Notes: generated from the sequence alone by a model not told the origin. Shown: positions 23,474 through 36,553, counted from the stretch's first letter. The stretch: DNA of 64,000 nucleotides from Tetradesmus obliquus (GCA_030272155.1 CP126203.1:3286001-3350000), one strand, 5' to 3'. Program-made: numbers and translations.

Positions 23474-26400
23474 ACAGCAGCACTTGTTCAGGAGGGAGCA
23501 TCAGCGCGGCATGCGGCTGACAAGGATGGCTGCCTGCGACTGTGAAGGAGAGCTCAGCTAAACGTGTGCGTCACACATGCTGCAATTCACAACTGCCGAG
23601 CGACCACGCAACTTGAAGACATGTGGTTTGATCCCTTGGCAATCCCAACTGCTGACGCGCTACCACCAGCCACATGACATGCTCCCTCAACTGTACATCA
23701 AAACATTGCAGCAAGCCACTTCACTCACTCGTCAACGTCGCCAGCAGCAGCCGCGCCGTCACCCTCCCCAGCAGCAGCAGCAGCAGCAGCAGCAGCCCGC
23801 GCTGCCACGTGCCTCCTGGGCAGGCTGTCCAGCACAGCCGCCGGCACGCACACCTTCACATCCTCCAGGTTCACCAGCTGCTCGTAGCTTAAACCGCCGC
23901 CGAAGCGGCCGCCAAACCCTAAACCGCCCATCATGGCATCACTGAACCCTGCCGGCAAGCCGCCGTCTGGCGCATCAATGCCAAACAGCGTGCTGATGCG
24001 CGCCATGTGCTGCATCATGTCCGAGCTCAGGAACACTTCGCGCAATGCAGCAGCATTGGGGCCCAGCGGGTCAATGCTGCTGCCAGCTGCCAAGTCAGCC
24101 GCGCTGCGCATGATGCGCGACTGCCGCCGCTGCTGCGTCTCAGACAGCAGCGCGCGCAGCGCATCTAAGCCGTAGCTCTGGCGCGGGATGGGCTGCGGAC
24201 GCGGGCGCGGCGCGCCCGGCGGCGGCCGCGCCTGCGGCATCGCGGCCGGCGTCGTCGGCACTGTGCCGCTGCCATGTGCAGCAGCAACAGGCGTGCCGCG
24301 GGGCAGCTGTGCATCGTGTTGGATCTGCTGAATTGCAGCCACCTGTGCGGCATTCAAAGTGAAGTTGCGCTGATGCGGGCGCGGCACTGGCGGCGGCACA
24401 AGCGCTGGCTGCATCACTGCAGGCGTGGATGGCGCTGAAGTGCTGCTGCTGCTGCCGCCGTCACTACTGCTGCTTGCCAGGCCTGCCCTGCTGCGCGCGC
24501 CGCCGCTGACGCCAGCAACCGCAGGTGCATTGGCCATCGACTGGAACGGCGGCGGCGGCAGCCGCCGCTGCTGCTGCTGCATGCTGCGCGGCCACCAGGC
24601 TGCTGTGGCTGGCTGCGCCGGCGCTGCTTCTGCATCTTGCAGCAGCGGCGGGCCAAAGTCAAAGTAATCCTCCCCTTCCTCATCGGACTGCGGCGCATCT
24701 AGCAGTGGCGGCATCTCATCATAATCCCAGCTGTCGCTGCTCCAAGCAAGGGCCTGCGCATGTGCCCTGCTGCCGCTGCCATCAGCAGCAGCAGCAGCAG
24801 CAGCAGGGTGCTGCTGCTGCCTGGGTGTGGCCCAGCTGCTGCTGGCCAGAGCAGCCATCGCATGCGCATCGCTCTCGCGCGTGGTGCGCACAGCTGTCTC
24901 CAGCAGCTGCTGCTGCGCGTCCCGATCAGGCCCATCAGGCGCCCCTTGCTGCTGCTGCTGCTGCTGCTGCTGGGCGTTGGCGCCGCTGCTGAATGCCAGC
25001 AGCTGCTGCATCCACGAGGCGACCTGCGCGTGTGGGCTGTCTGTCAATTCCGGGCTGCCAGGTGCAGGGCCTGCCACATCAGCTCGCAGCCTTGCAAGTG
25101 CAGGGGCCTCCGGGCTTTGCCCCCTGACACCGGCTGCGCCAGATGTCCCTGCTGCTGCTGCCACTGCTGCTGCCGCGGCTGTCGTTGCTGCCGACGCCAT
25201 GCCTGCTGCTGCTTCAGCCGCTGCGCTCGCCTGCGCCGCACCACCGGTGAAAGCAGCAGCGCGCCGCGACTCGCGGCGCATGCTGTCCTGCATGCGGTGC
25301 ATGCTCGCCTGCAACAAAGAGAGCCTCTCGTCAGCAGATGCTGGTGCTTGCGCAAAAGCAGCAGCATCAGCACGGTCATCCGCTGGTGCAGCGCTGCCAA
25401 ACTGCTGCTGCAGCCTGTCAATGACGCGCTGCGACTCCGCTACCCGCTGCCTTGCAGCTTCATGTGCAGTGACAGCGCGCTCTGCTGCGGCTGCAGCAGC
25501 GGCGGCAGCATCTGGGACACCGTCGCCCACCTGCTGCTGCTGCTGCTGCTGCTGACCTTCGCCTGCGCCGCCCTGATCAGCCAGGGACCTGGCAATCGCC
25601 AGCCTCAACATCTCATCTTCCCTCTGCGCATCAGCCTGCTGCTGCTGCAGCAGCTGCTGCTGTTGCTGCTGGAGCAGCTGCTGCTGCAGCCGCATCTGCT
25701 GCTGCAGCTGCTGCAGCTCCCTGCGCTGCTGCAGCTGCAGCAGCTGCTGCCGCTGGCGCTCCACGGACCGCAGCTCCTGAAGCACCTGAGACAGCTCCTG
25801 CTGCTGCTCGGACAGCAGCTCAGCCGCAGCTGCCTGAGCACCGGCTCCAAAAGCAGCAAAGCTGCCATAGCCGCCGCCGCTCGGCTGATACTGGGGATCT
25901 GCTGCCGTGGCAGCAGCGCTGCCAGCAGCAAACGGCGGCAGCGGCAACGGTGGCGGCGGCGGAGGCAGCCAGCCGCCAGTGAAGCTGTCAGCATCGTCAC
26001 TGGCATAGAGCCCGTTAGCATCAGAGTAAATGTCTTCGGAGCCCTGCTCCAGTGCTGGCATGTTTACTTCCTCCTCAAACATGGAGTCAGCTGCATCTGT
26101 GAGCCCCGGCGGCGGCTCGTCCAGCGAGTCGGAGAAATCTGCGTCGCCAGCTGGCGCTGCTGCAGCTGCTGTCCTGCCTGCAGTTGCACGCACTAGCAGC
26201 GCCTGCAGTTCAGCAGCCCGCCTGTCAAAGGCCGCCCTGCTGCCGCCGTCGCTGCTGCTGCCCTGCTGCCTGACTGCTGCTGCTGCAACCCTGTCGCTGC
26301 TGAACAGGAGGGGGTGGCCAGGTGTTGCCACATCCAGCGATTCATTGATGTTAGCGACGTCAATCAGCTGCGGCAGCGAATCATAGCTCTCAGCATCAGA

Positions 26401-26849
26401 GGCGTCGTCGCTGTAGCACTCCTCAGCAACTGAGCTGGCAGCTGCAGGGCCAGGCAGCACAGACGTGCTGGCAGGCTGCTGCTGTGGCAGCTGCTGCTGC
26501 TGTAGAGCAGGGGCTGCAAACGGTGCTACTGCTGCAGGCGCAGCTGCTAGGGCTGCTGCTGTTGCTGCTTCTGCTGCTGAAGCAGCGGGGTCCGATGTAG
26601 ACGGGCTAGGCCTGCTGCCACCGCCTGCGCTGCTGCTGGCAATGCGCTGCTGGCGGCTGCCACCTTGCTGCGCCGCTGCTGCTACAGCTGTCAGTGAGAT
26701 CGATGCAGGCGAGCCGTGCTGGGCTGCTGCTGCTGCTGCACCACGTGCCGAAGCTGGCTGGCCTGCTCTGCCACTGCTGCTGCTGCTACCTCTGCCTGCA
26801 GTTGTATGGCGGCTGGAGCCAGGTGCATTGTGCTGCCGCCGACCTTGCG

Positions 26850-26887
<38 letters not shown>

Positions 26888-27876
26888 TGTTGCTGCTGCT
26901 GCCATGGTTGCTGAGAAGGCTGCGCGGCAGCGTGCAATGCGCGTGGTGGTGGTGGCGGCGGTGGGGGTGGCGGAACTGCGTTGGGCCACCTTGCAGGGAA
27001 CGGCTGATGCTGATGGTCCCAGACTTCGCCGTTAAAGTAGAGTACCGGTGGTTCATGCTGCGTTTGCCTGTGTGGGTGCTGCTGCTGCTGCCAGCAGTGC
27101 TGCTGGTGGTGCTGCTGTTGCTGCTGCCACTGCTGTCTTGAAGGCTGGCGAGAACCAGCTGCGGCAGCACTGCTGCTGCTTGCTCCAGCTGTGCTGCTGC
27201 TGGCCCCGCCCCACTGCTGCTGCTGCTGCTGTTGAGAGTGGCTCGGCTGCTGCCTGCCGCCGCGGCTCCTAGGGCTGGTAGTGTTGCTGTAGCTACTCCA
27301 GCTGCTGCTGATGGGTCCTGCAGTGCTTCTGTGTTCCTGCAAGCCATTCTGATTCCAGCCAGCTTGACCCCAAGCCTGCTGAGGCTGCTGCTCCTGCTGC
27401 CAGTTTGGGTGCGCTGCGCTGGCTGACGCATACTCAGCAGCCACTTGCTGCTGCTGTTGGTAGTGCTGTGTATGGGAGTGCGCTGCAGCATGCTGGTAGC
27501 GGCCAGCTGCACCCTGCTGCTGTTGCCAGGGAGAGGGTGGCGATGCAGCAGCATTAGGCTGTCCACCTGCCCAGCTACTGTATGCACCCTGCTGCATCAG
27601 GTAAGGGCAGTAAGCCTGCTGCTGTTGACTAGGCCATAGGTTGCCTCGGTCGCTGTTGTGAAAGCTGTTGTGTGGTCCGTAGCTGACGGTTGCGCGCTGA
27701 CCTAGTCTTGAAGCAGGGGCTTGCCCGGGGTGCTGCCTTTGGTAAGCTGCTGCGGCACCAGCGCCTGAGCCAGCAACGTCAGTCGCAGACGCGATCGGTG
27801 TAGACTGTCCTGACACGCTCAGATGGGGCGAACCTGGCGCTGGTGCCCGAAACATAAGCGGGTCAGATGACTCCAT
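23288..27876 (-). CDS. RING-H2 E3 ubiquitin ligase with very long low-complexity N-terminus
   Basis: A single 4,064-base exon (27876-23813) is followed by a terminal exon (23438-23288), 1,404 residues in all. The last exon reads VICPVCQCELGGPELVVSLP then CSHDFHDSCACQWLSKYSKK then CPVCKKEVC: Cys-x2-Cys, Cys-x-His-x2-His-x2-Cys and Cys-x2-Cys, a complete RING-H2 finger. Just before it is SYEQLVNLEDVKVCVPAAVL, the helix common upstream of RING-H2 fingers in plant ligases. RING-H2 proteins recruit E2-ubiquitin. The rest is Gln/Ala/Ser/Pro-rich, with a Gln/Leu/Arg coiled-coil-like stretch (minus strand, about 25,800-25,600). Joining the exons in frame needs a GC-AG intron (donor GAG|GCACGT at 23813/23812); no GT donor gives the required phase 2. 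Without splicing the first exon runs to a stop at 23725 and lacks the RING. The start ATG at 27876 is the first in this frame. Confidence 0.8.
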
Positions 27877-29800
27877 GCCTGGCACGCAGGGGACTGCTCA
27901 AGCTGCAATATGTACGGAAACTACAGAGTCACGGGAGAGAGCATAACTGTCTCGAGTGGGTCTGAGCCCTATTGAGTAAGCTTCGCTTTGGTGGCAGCAA
28001 TGTACAGCTTAGCTCCGGACTCTCAAAATAGCAGAAAACTCAGCTGGAGTAACCCAAAATTCATGGTGGCTCATGTCGACATCGGACGGCCTTAGATGCC
28101 CACAGCGTAGACTGATGCTGACACACGAGGACAGGTCTCAGCCAAACTCTGCATATGTGGCTGACTGGCACACAAGCGATTGTGGCATATTTTGTTCGGT
28201 TTTGAGATCACCACTATTAGAAGGATGCAGGGACTCTCTGCCGAGGTGTGCTGGAAGCACTTGCAGGTACAGCAGCTGCTGCAGGCCATACTGCATGACG
28301 GTACCAGCAGTGCAATGACTGCCAGCTGCCTGAGAAGCAGCTGTCTTACAGGCGGCAATTGCAATGATTGAAAAACACAGTTTCATGCATGATTGACACA
28401 AGGACCAGCTACCAGATGATTGTGCACCAGCCAGGCGTGGCTACAGCCAGCCGCTGGCTGAGCCACCTGCAGGATGCATGGTCAAGGCAAGCAGATCTGT
28501 AGAGTATGCAACAACAGCAGTGGCCCGCTGGCCCACATGTAACTGCTTTGTTCCACTGTTAAGGTGGCTTCAACTGGCAGCTGCCCTGCCACTCCCACCG
28601 CCAACAGCTGACTCAACATGACTAATGCCTGACAATTGTTGAAGCTAGGCCCTAGGCCCTGCTTGCGGCAAGCTGGACTGACGCTTAGACCAAAAGATGA
28701 AACATCTGGTCAGCAAGACCGAGTTGAGCATGCAGTTACACCTCGCAGTACCAGCTAATTCCACAAAAAAGGTGGCCTGATTCAGCCTGAGCCCAGCAGC
28801 TCCAAACAAAGCACTTTGTTCCGTCAAAGGTGTTAGCCGCCAGCCTGACAAAATGTCCTACACCATAAAATGCGCACACGCAAAGCCAAGCTGCAGTTTC
28901 TATGCCCTCTGGGTTCTTCCCCGGCAACAACAGCTGCCCCAAACAGCCACAGAGGCAGTGGCAGTGCAGCAACTGGCATGATGAATAGCAGCCACAGCTG
29001 TTGCCAGCAATGCTTTTGCCAAGCGACTGCCAGGATGCCTGCACAGCAGTGTATCAGCGCTGGCAACATGCACACATATGCACAAGCAGCTAAATCTGCT
29101 GCACCACCGCCAAGGCTGCTCCAGCACAGCAACAGTTGGGCAAGCAAACTCCGCAACAACACTGGCCACACGCAATATCTTGCACCAAGACTGTCGAGTT
29201 AAACCAAACCCTGCAAATGGTTAGAGACATACGTTTTATAACAACACTTACAGTCCTTAAGCCTCCTGCAGGCATGCAGCACAACTCTTAAGATTCAGGG
29301 ACCTGCTGGCTGTTCCTGCAAACAACCTTGCCACTGTGTACTTGCTGTATCAGTGCTTGCGAGGACTTTCCTGCAAGGACTTTCCGGCAAGCTGTAGACT
29401 CAGCAAACCTCACCTTGCTGTTGCGGCAAGAGTGAGCTCTGGAGCAACGCCGCAGCCAGCTCCGAAACAGCAATGAATTGCGCAGATCATCAATCAGTCA
29501 ACCGCCACCTGTGCTGAACTGAGGAGGCCCAGAAGCAAACAATGTGACAGCGCACAACTCCATAGAGAAATATGTAATTTCAACGTATCGAGGTTGGCCG
29601 TGAAAAACAACCACGCACCACAACTAGCCGCACACTTACCAACGCACACCCATGGAGTATGAATTGGTTACTCACACTGCAACGCAGCCGGCCCCTTCAC
29701 ACCGCTTCTGATGCTTGCTTGGTGCACAGCACCGTGCAGCCCGCAGGCATTGCATCATATCTGGCCATCCATGCCACTTTGCAGATAACTCCTAATCAGT
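27877..29800. other. Intergenic region upstream of the RING gene
   Basis: It contains the RING gene's presumed promoter near 27900-28100 and the 3' flank of the membrane-protein gene, with a TTACA (minus-strand TGTAA) at 29248-29252, 550 bases after that gene's stop. No supported gene was found. Confidence 0.5.
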
Positions 29801-32800
29801 CTAATGCTTGCTGGGCGCAAGCACCTTGCGGTGGAATGCGCAGAGCAGCATGTAGATGAAGATGAGGGCAGCGCCCACAATGATGTCAAACACGATCCAC
29901 CAGTTGGTGATGTTGAGGCCAAAGTAGGTGATCATGGGACTGACAAAGCCAAAGACGCTCGGCAGCTGCGAATACAGGGAGTGCAGCAGCAGCGGTGGCA
30001 ACAGAAGGGTGGCAGAAGCGCCAGCAGCGAGCAGAACAGCGTAAGACAGTGCATTGGAGAGGCCTCCATCCAGGCATCAGACAGCATGAGCAGCAAGTGC
30101 ACTGCCGTTGCAGAAGACGAGGCAGAGCTTGTTTGTGTGCGGTTTTTATGCCCACAAGCCAAGGGCTCGTGCAAGACTGCTGAGTCAGCTAGCCTGCCAA
30201 TGTTTCGTGCTGCTGCATGGCACCAGCAGCGTCATATAGTAGCACTGCTGCCTTGTCACTCGGTACGGTCTCCCTGTGCAGACAGAGCAGCAGTGGGAGG
30301 ATGAGGCTGCAGTAGATAATTTTGTGTTAGAATGAGTAATGTGTGAATGTGGCCTGTTGGCCTGAGGGTGGGAAGACAGTTATGTGCGTCGTGGGGCTGC
30401 ATAGGTTCCGTGTGCGGCAGCATAACATGCCCAAAATAAACGCTTGGCACCAGCAGCGTCATATAGTAGCACTGCTGCCTTTTCTGGTGCTAGGTCAAAC
30501 AAATAGCTGGAAGAAATGCTTGTTTGTGCTGCTGCAGGGGCTCACCTGTGTCATGTAGTAGTACTGCTGCACCAGTGCCTTTGCAGATGCACGCAGCGCA
30601 TACCCCTTGCGCCGCGGCTGAGCACGGAGAAAGGTGCGGCGATATTGCGCCAACAGCAACACGCGAACAGGGCAGCAGCAGGACGCATATGTCAGCAACA
30701 TGCAGCTGATAGGTACTGGCATGTGAGCAACATAATAGGGCTGCAGACTCGAGCAGCAAATCCAGCAATGGCGCGTCCTGACAATTGACCTGTTGTGATT
30801 ATTTCTCCCTCCCCACAAACCTACAACAAAGTTTTCCCGCTCACCTTGCCACCCAGCTCATCTACGCCTTTTGCAGCATGCTCCTCCTCGTGCTCGTCCT
30901 CATAATACACGTCCTGGTACTTCTTGCCGCAGCAGGACAGCAGCGTGTTGGTGAAGCGAGGGATGAGCCGCAGGCTGTGCACCGCCCAGCCCATGTACAG
31001 GCTCAGCCACACAGCCGTAAGGAACTCGATGAGGGCCACGATCATCTCGGCAGGGAAGGTGAAGTTGCCCTGCGCCGCACACAACACAGAACATGTTCAA
31101 TGAGATTGGGTGCAGCAAGCTCAGCCAATGAGTGCTGTGATCATCTCAGCAGGCAGCGGCAGGTTGCCCGGAACGGGAAGAATGTGAATGCATTTGTTTG
31201 AGGCTGTGCACCGCCCAGCCCATGTAGAGGCTCAGCCACACAGCCGTGAGGAACTCGATGAGGGCCACAATCATCTCCGCAGGGAACGCGAAGTTGCCCT
31301 GCACAGAAGAGTGGCATCGCAGTGTGTTGAAGAGACAGTTGAACATGGTGTGCAGCAGCTCACCTTGTTGACAAAGTGCCACTGCGTGTAGTAGACGTTA
31401 CTGCTATGGCTGCATTGGTAATTTATTGATAAAGAACACCCAAAACCGCAGCTCACCCTGTTTACAAAGTGCCACTGCGTGTAGTAGAAGTTCATGATGG
31501 ATGTAACAGGCTTCAGCAGCAGCGCAGCCACCACCAGTACCGCTGGCACAAGCCCAAAGAGCTTGCCAAAGGTGCCCTTGGGCTGGTGCAGGAAGAAGAC
31601 CAGCATGTGGAAGCCAATGGTGAGCATGGAGAACACCATGGCCTTGCGGATGCCTCCAGCCATGGGCGCAAGCTTGCAGCCCGCCGGCGGCTGCAGGAAG
31701 ATACATTGTGCAAATGAAAAACAACAAGCAGTGAGAAACTTGTGCGGTGAGAGAAGGTGCACAGTGAGAGGAGATGTGCAGTGAGAAATGATTTGCAGTG
31801 ACAAAAAGCTTTTGAAGAGCAATTTGTGCAGTGAGAAGGCGCTTTGCGCTGCACTGCACATCACACATCTGCAACAAACCAGCTGCTGGTGTGAATCGCT
31901 GTACCAGCGCATTGCCAATGCTGTGCCAGAATGCTGTTGGCCACCGATATCTGTACAGCCGGCTCTGTGCCGCTGTTTACTGCTTGCTTTAGCTCACCTC
32001 TCCCTTGCCATCAAATGTGTACTTGATGTCTAGGTTGTCATTGCTGGCACACCTGCAGCGCAGCACATGTAACAATGTAACACGGATGACAAGCACGTAA
32101 TATATTATCTAACAAGACGCACATGGGAGCTCTGCTCATCTTGACCTGCTGCAACACTTTCTGCTAAAAGGCTGAACAGCTGCAACCGGTTACCAACAAT
32201 AAACATAACCGCCACCCACCATGTGCCCTGGTAGGCCATCTTGTTGAGCACGCTGCTGAGCGTGAACAGCTTGAACCAGGCCGCGCCCACCAGCACCAGA
32301 GTGATGAACCACGGGATGAAGGAGCGGCGCGTGCGGCGCGGGCGCTGCAACAGCCACAAGATTAACGCAAGAAGTGATGTTGTGGGATATGGTTATGGGT
32401 CGAGCATGTGGCACGGCTGTTGCAGCGTGATGAACCAGGGGAAGAAGGAGCGGCGCGTGCGGCGCGGGCGCTGCGGCTGAACATCAGAAATTCGCAGACA
32501 TGCGGTGTCAAGAGACCTGGTTATGGCTGAGGCATGTAGTATGGCTACTGCAGCGAGAGGAACCAGGGGAGGAAGGAGCGGCGCGTGCGGCGCGGGCGCT
32601 GCGCCAGCAACATAAGGAAAGCACAACGTGCGATGTCGAACAAACACGGCTATGAATCTAGCATGTCATGTGCGTGATAGTTGCAGACATAATGGAGCAG
32701 TGCTCCTCTTTTTACCGCTCCAGTGGGGCGCGGGGCCGATGGCGTTATTGCTATCGGTGGCATTTGATGATGATGGCATGCGTCAGGATGCCCCAGCACT

Positions 32801-35372
32801 CACCCTGTGCTGCCTGCATGCCGGCATGTAGGGCACCCATACTAACCCTTCAAGAGTCAGCTGTCAGCTGTTTCTCCACAACGTGCTCCGGCTAGTTTAT
32901 CTTTGAAAACCCTGGACATATAAATCACTGACCCTGTGCTGCCTGCATGCCGACATGTAGGGCACCCACATCAGCGCAATGCTCAGGGCCAGGAAGAACA
33001 CCAGCAGGGCACACTCAATGGCCACGAGCGCCCACCCATGCAATTTGAGCCAACAGAAAAAACACGTGTCACTTGCCTTCAACCACATGCTGCTGCGTGT
33101 GGTTGTGGCCATTACACTTCATCAAAAACATCTGATCATTAGCACGGGCATGCATCCGCATGTGCCGCAACACTCACCCTGTGCTGCCTGCATGCGGACA
33201 TGTAGGGCACCCACATCAGTGCAATGCTCAGGGCCAGGAAGAACACCAGCAGGGCACACTCAATGGCCACGAGCGCCCACAGCGCCTTCACTTCAATCTT
33301 ATCAATGCCCTGCAACATAAGCAGACGACAGGAGCAAGGCAGTGAGGGTTAGCTGTGACTGTGTTGAGTTGCTAGTGGCTGAACATGTTGTAAGAACAGC
33401 TGACACAATTTTAAATCATTGTGGCAGTCCTGCTGGAAGGGGCGGATGGGCTGCTTCACCACTGCTGCGTGTGCTGCCTTACTAGAGATACATGTACGGA
33501 TCCCTGTGTGAAAGTTCGGGGCAAGCTGTGCCACTGAACCCCATGAGGCTGACCAGCCACCTGCACCATCCCATTGCCCCGTTGTTTCAATGAAACCTGG
33601 TCAGTGAAGCCATTAGGGCTGGCCAGCCACCTGCGCCACCCCATAGCCCCGTTGCTTGTTTTACATCCTGGCGTACATGAAGCCCCGCAGCTTGATGAAG
33701 CATCTCGGCTGCCATGCTTCGATGCTCGAGACGTAGTAAAAACTCCTCGTTACGCACCTGGTAGCCGTTGTTTGGCACCTGCTTGCTGGCCAGTTTGGGG
33801 AACCCCAGCCACTGCAGCTGGCCCCACACCAGGCTGTTTTGTACAATCTGCACAGCAGACACACAGCAGCAGAACAAATGAAGAAACAACCGCACAGCAC
33901 AGACAGCAGGGGTTGTAGCAGAGATGCGAAGATACAGACGAGTGAACCTTCTGGCACATAATCCGCTGTGCAGGCATGAAGGCGCTCCACCTTGCGTATA
34001 GAAAGCCAGTGCAGCAACGTATGCCAGCAGCTGCTGACCTGAGTAGCACATATCCCAACAAACTCAATGTAAACATGCGACTTCTGTGGCAGCTACATAG
34101 GCCAGACGATCCTGTGTTTCTTCATGCCTGTGCATAAATGTTTTTTACACCGTTCTTCTACAGTGCGTGCCTGAAGGCATTCAAGCTGGGCAGCCCCCTA
34201 CGCTCAGAGTGGTGCATGAGATGTGGAAAAAAGGCATGGCCCCTTGGCCGCGTCAAGGGGCCACGCCTGGTGTTCAACATCTCGAGTGCCGCTGTGAGCA
34301 TGGGGCGCTGCCCAGCTTTATATGATGCCAGGCACGCACTGTAGTATGAAAGTATAAGCATACAAATGCTTGTTACATTCAGTGCGAAGCATAGACATTT
34401 GCAAAGCGTCTCTGCACCCCTCCCTACAACATGCACCCCATCTCACCTGGAAGCCTGTCCAGCCAGTGACAGCAACAGTCCACAGCACCAGCACTACCAC
34501 ACTCACACCAGACACCGCGATATCTTTGCGCACTGGAACCAATATCTTTGCGCATTGCAACCAAAGTTGCTGCTGCCCACCATGCCCGACAGCTGCACTG
34601 CACAGCCGGTCGGCTAGCAGCCTTTACTTATAATCTGTCTCTGCACCCCACCCCAAAAAACGCACCAAAACAAACTCAAAACAATCTTCCAGCACCGCAT
34701 CTCACCTGGAAGCCTGTCCAGCCAGTGACAGCAACCGTCCACAGCACCAGCACTGCCACGCTCACGCCAGACACTGCAGTCTCCTTGGCGGTGTAAAGCG
34801 TGTCGCCTATGGATGCGTGCGGCGCGTCTGGCGCGGCCGTGGCATCAGCTGAAGCTGCAGCAGCAGGACAAGTTTGTGCACCAGAGAGTGTAAATAGGTG
34901 ACAAGCAACAGGGGCAACCCTGCGGGATGCATGCATGGAGTGGTGTGGGGCTACTGCCTGGTGCAGCTGCAGTAGCCCTGCAGGCTGCATATCGAAACAA
35001 AGGCTGCAAGTACAGCGATTCGTATCGGTTCATAGCTCCTGGGTTGTCCACAGTCGCAAGCAAATCCTTGAGCAGTTCCTGGTGCATGTACAAGAAGCTC
35101 GAGCCACTGCCACAGCAACCAAAACTGCATGCAGTCCACTCACTGTGGGTCATCTGGTGAGCCGCTGGTGCCGCAACCACAGGTTCATGTTCCTGTTCCG
35201 ACTTGTCCTTGCTGCCAAACAAGGAGAAGCCATGCTTCTTCTCTGCATGGGGTGCTGGCTCAACTGCTGCCTCCGGCGCCGGCACGACAACAGCAGGCAC
35301 CACTGCTGGTGCCTCTGCATCCACAGTCGGCGCTTCTGCCTCTGCTGCTGCTTTCTTGCTGAACAGCCCCAT
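29801..35372 (-). CDS. Multi-pass membrane protein of unknown function (491 residues, ten exons)
   Basis: Exons (minus): 35372-35144, 34854-34706, 33847-33758, 33309-33178, 32344-32220, 32052-31998, 31690-31457, 31069-30845, 30617-30546 and 29965-29801. Every junction is in phase and the stop is TAG at 29803-29801. The N-terminus (MGLFSKKAAAEAEAP...) is a hydrophilic Ala/Pro/Glu stretch. About seven hydrophobic segments follow, including VSVAVLVLWTVAVTGW, ALVAIECALLVFFLALSIAL, FIPWFITLVLVGAAWF, LVPAVLVVAALLL, EMIVALIEFLTAVWLSLYMG and WWIVFDIIVGAALIFIYMLL. A soluble acidic loop (YYEDEHEEEHAAKG) lies before the last segments. I do not recognise the family; the even exon sizes and conserved-looking aromatic residues suggest a real, possibly algal-specific, membrane protein. 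Confidence 0.75.
31190..34530 (-). repeat. Junction copies within the membrane-protein gene
   Basis: Donor-side copies downstream of the used exon: exon 2 end (GTCACTGGCTGGACAGGCTT|CCAG) at 34445-34530; exon 4 end (ATGTGGGTGCCCTACATGTC) at about 32930-33035; exon 7 end (ACGCAGTGGCACTTTGT) near 31360-31400. Acceptor-side copies upstream of the used exon: exon 5 start at about 32430-32475 and 32555-32605; exon 8 start (GGCAACTTCGCGTTCCCTGC) at 31190-31300. Confidence 0.8.
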
Positions 35373-35719
35373 GGTGCTGCTGCTGCTGCTGCTGCTTCAA
35401 GCCTTGTATCCTGAGATGTGAAAGGAAAACAGCAGCAAACAGGTGGCAGCCACACAATCAGTGACGAGGTTGCCTGGACCAGGCAGCCTGGTGCTGTTGT
35501 CGTCTCCGACAGCTATGCCCCTGGCATGGATCCTGCATCTGCACGGCTCTAGTAAACAAGGATACAATGTTTTATCATCCTGCCGCGTCAATGCGCTTGC
35601 TGTGGTGGCAGCGCCATCCCAGCTGAGCTGTCATAAGCGTCGCTCGCCCTTGACAGACGCAAACACGACCAATTCACAGACACAAGACGATCATTTCAGA
35701 ACAGGTTGGTAAATTCAAC

Positions 35720-36260
35720 ATGTCTGATATGTCCGAGCACTCACCAAGCGAACGATGGACGAGTCCAGATGGAAGCCGTTCGTTGAGCACGCGACAAATT
35801 GAGCAAACAACAAACACTGTCACAACGACAACAACCGACACGCACGCTGTTCAAGCAGCAAGCGCCGTGCTGAACAGCAGTGACTCGAGGATGAATCAAC
35901 CAAGGTATAACACTGTTACGCAGGCCAAGCTGATGACAATGTCAATGAATCGACGTTTCCATGAAGTCAGGACATGTATGTCTGAAGGCTGCCTTGCATT
36001 GCCTCTGACCTGCTCGACACGTGCGAAACGCTTGACACCTGCCGATCTTTTCAAACAAACGCTGCAATGCAAAGTTGTTTGAAAGGGCGTCTGTGTACTC
36101 AAAACGCTTTTCGAGGAGGATGCCTCAAACAGCAACCGGTGATTCTACGTCATCGGGTATCCTTGCAGCAGCAAAGGCTCGTCTGCAGAGCAGAAAAGGT
36201 GATCGTCTTGTCCACATCAGACGTGGACATGGGAAACAGTTGATATTGCCTGTAAAGTAG
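35720..36260 (+). CDS. Small hypothetical protein (120 residues, or spliced to a second exon)
   Basis: An ORF from ATG 35720 to 36082 encodes a Ser/Thr-rich 120-residue protein starting MSDMSEHSPSERWTSPDGSR. The DNA lacks the (CAG)n tracts of its neighbours and uses more varied codons. If GAA|GTCAGG (about 35970) is used as donor and an AAAG|TTG near 36074 as acceptor, the frame continues in phase into a basic segment (LFERASVYSKRFSRRMP...) ending at 36260. The acceptor lacks a pyrimidine tract, so this is only a possibility. It lies between divergent genes and could be a genuine short gene or a 5' exon of the EF-hand gene. I do not recognise a family. Confidence 0.35.
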
Positions 36261-36400
36261 CATTCAGGCTGTTGCGAGCTGTCAGCGGGCTTATGCTGAG
36301 GTCCAGGCTGCACCTTCAGCAGCAGCAGGAACAGGACAGCACAACGCAGTGCTAGTGCCACATCATGAAACTTAAATCATAACGCTGTGATGATTGGTTT

Positions 36401-36412
36401 GATATATATACA
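36401..36412 (+). promoter_or_regulatory. TATA-like box upstream of the EF-hand gene
   Basis: GATATATATACA stands out in a region with few TA runs, about 150 bases before the chosen start codon. A strong pyrimidine-rich acceptor (CTTGCTTTTTCTTCTAG, ending about 36543) between it and the ATG suggests a 5' UTR intron. Confidence 0.4.
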
Positions 36413-36553
36413 AAAATGATTTTGCTGACCAAACATGGGTCAAGTCAGCGCAAGCGGCGCGCTTGCATTGCCCACACAGTGGCTGCATGCCTGTGCGACA
36501 TCAGCCATGCACTGCTGGCTTCATTGCTTGCTTTTTCTTCTAGCCCTGCAACA

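Noticed and set aside
24760-26196. 478-codon plus-strand ORF opposite the RING gene
   Set aside because: It is a Leu/Cys/Ala shadow of CAG-type repeats on the other strand; the minus frame runs 1,354 codons without a stop and leads into a RING-H2 finger.
34158-34345. Minus-strand ORF segment (LEMLNTRRGPLTRPRGHAFF) as an exon of the membrane protein
   Set aside because: Exon 2 joins exon 33847-33758 directly in phase 0, and this segment cannot be entered in phase without a stop.
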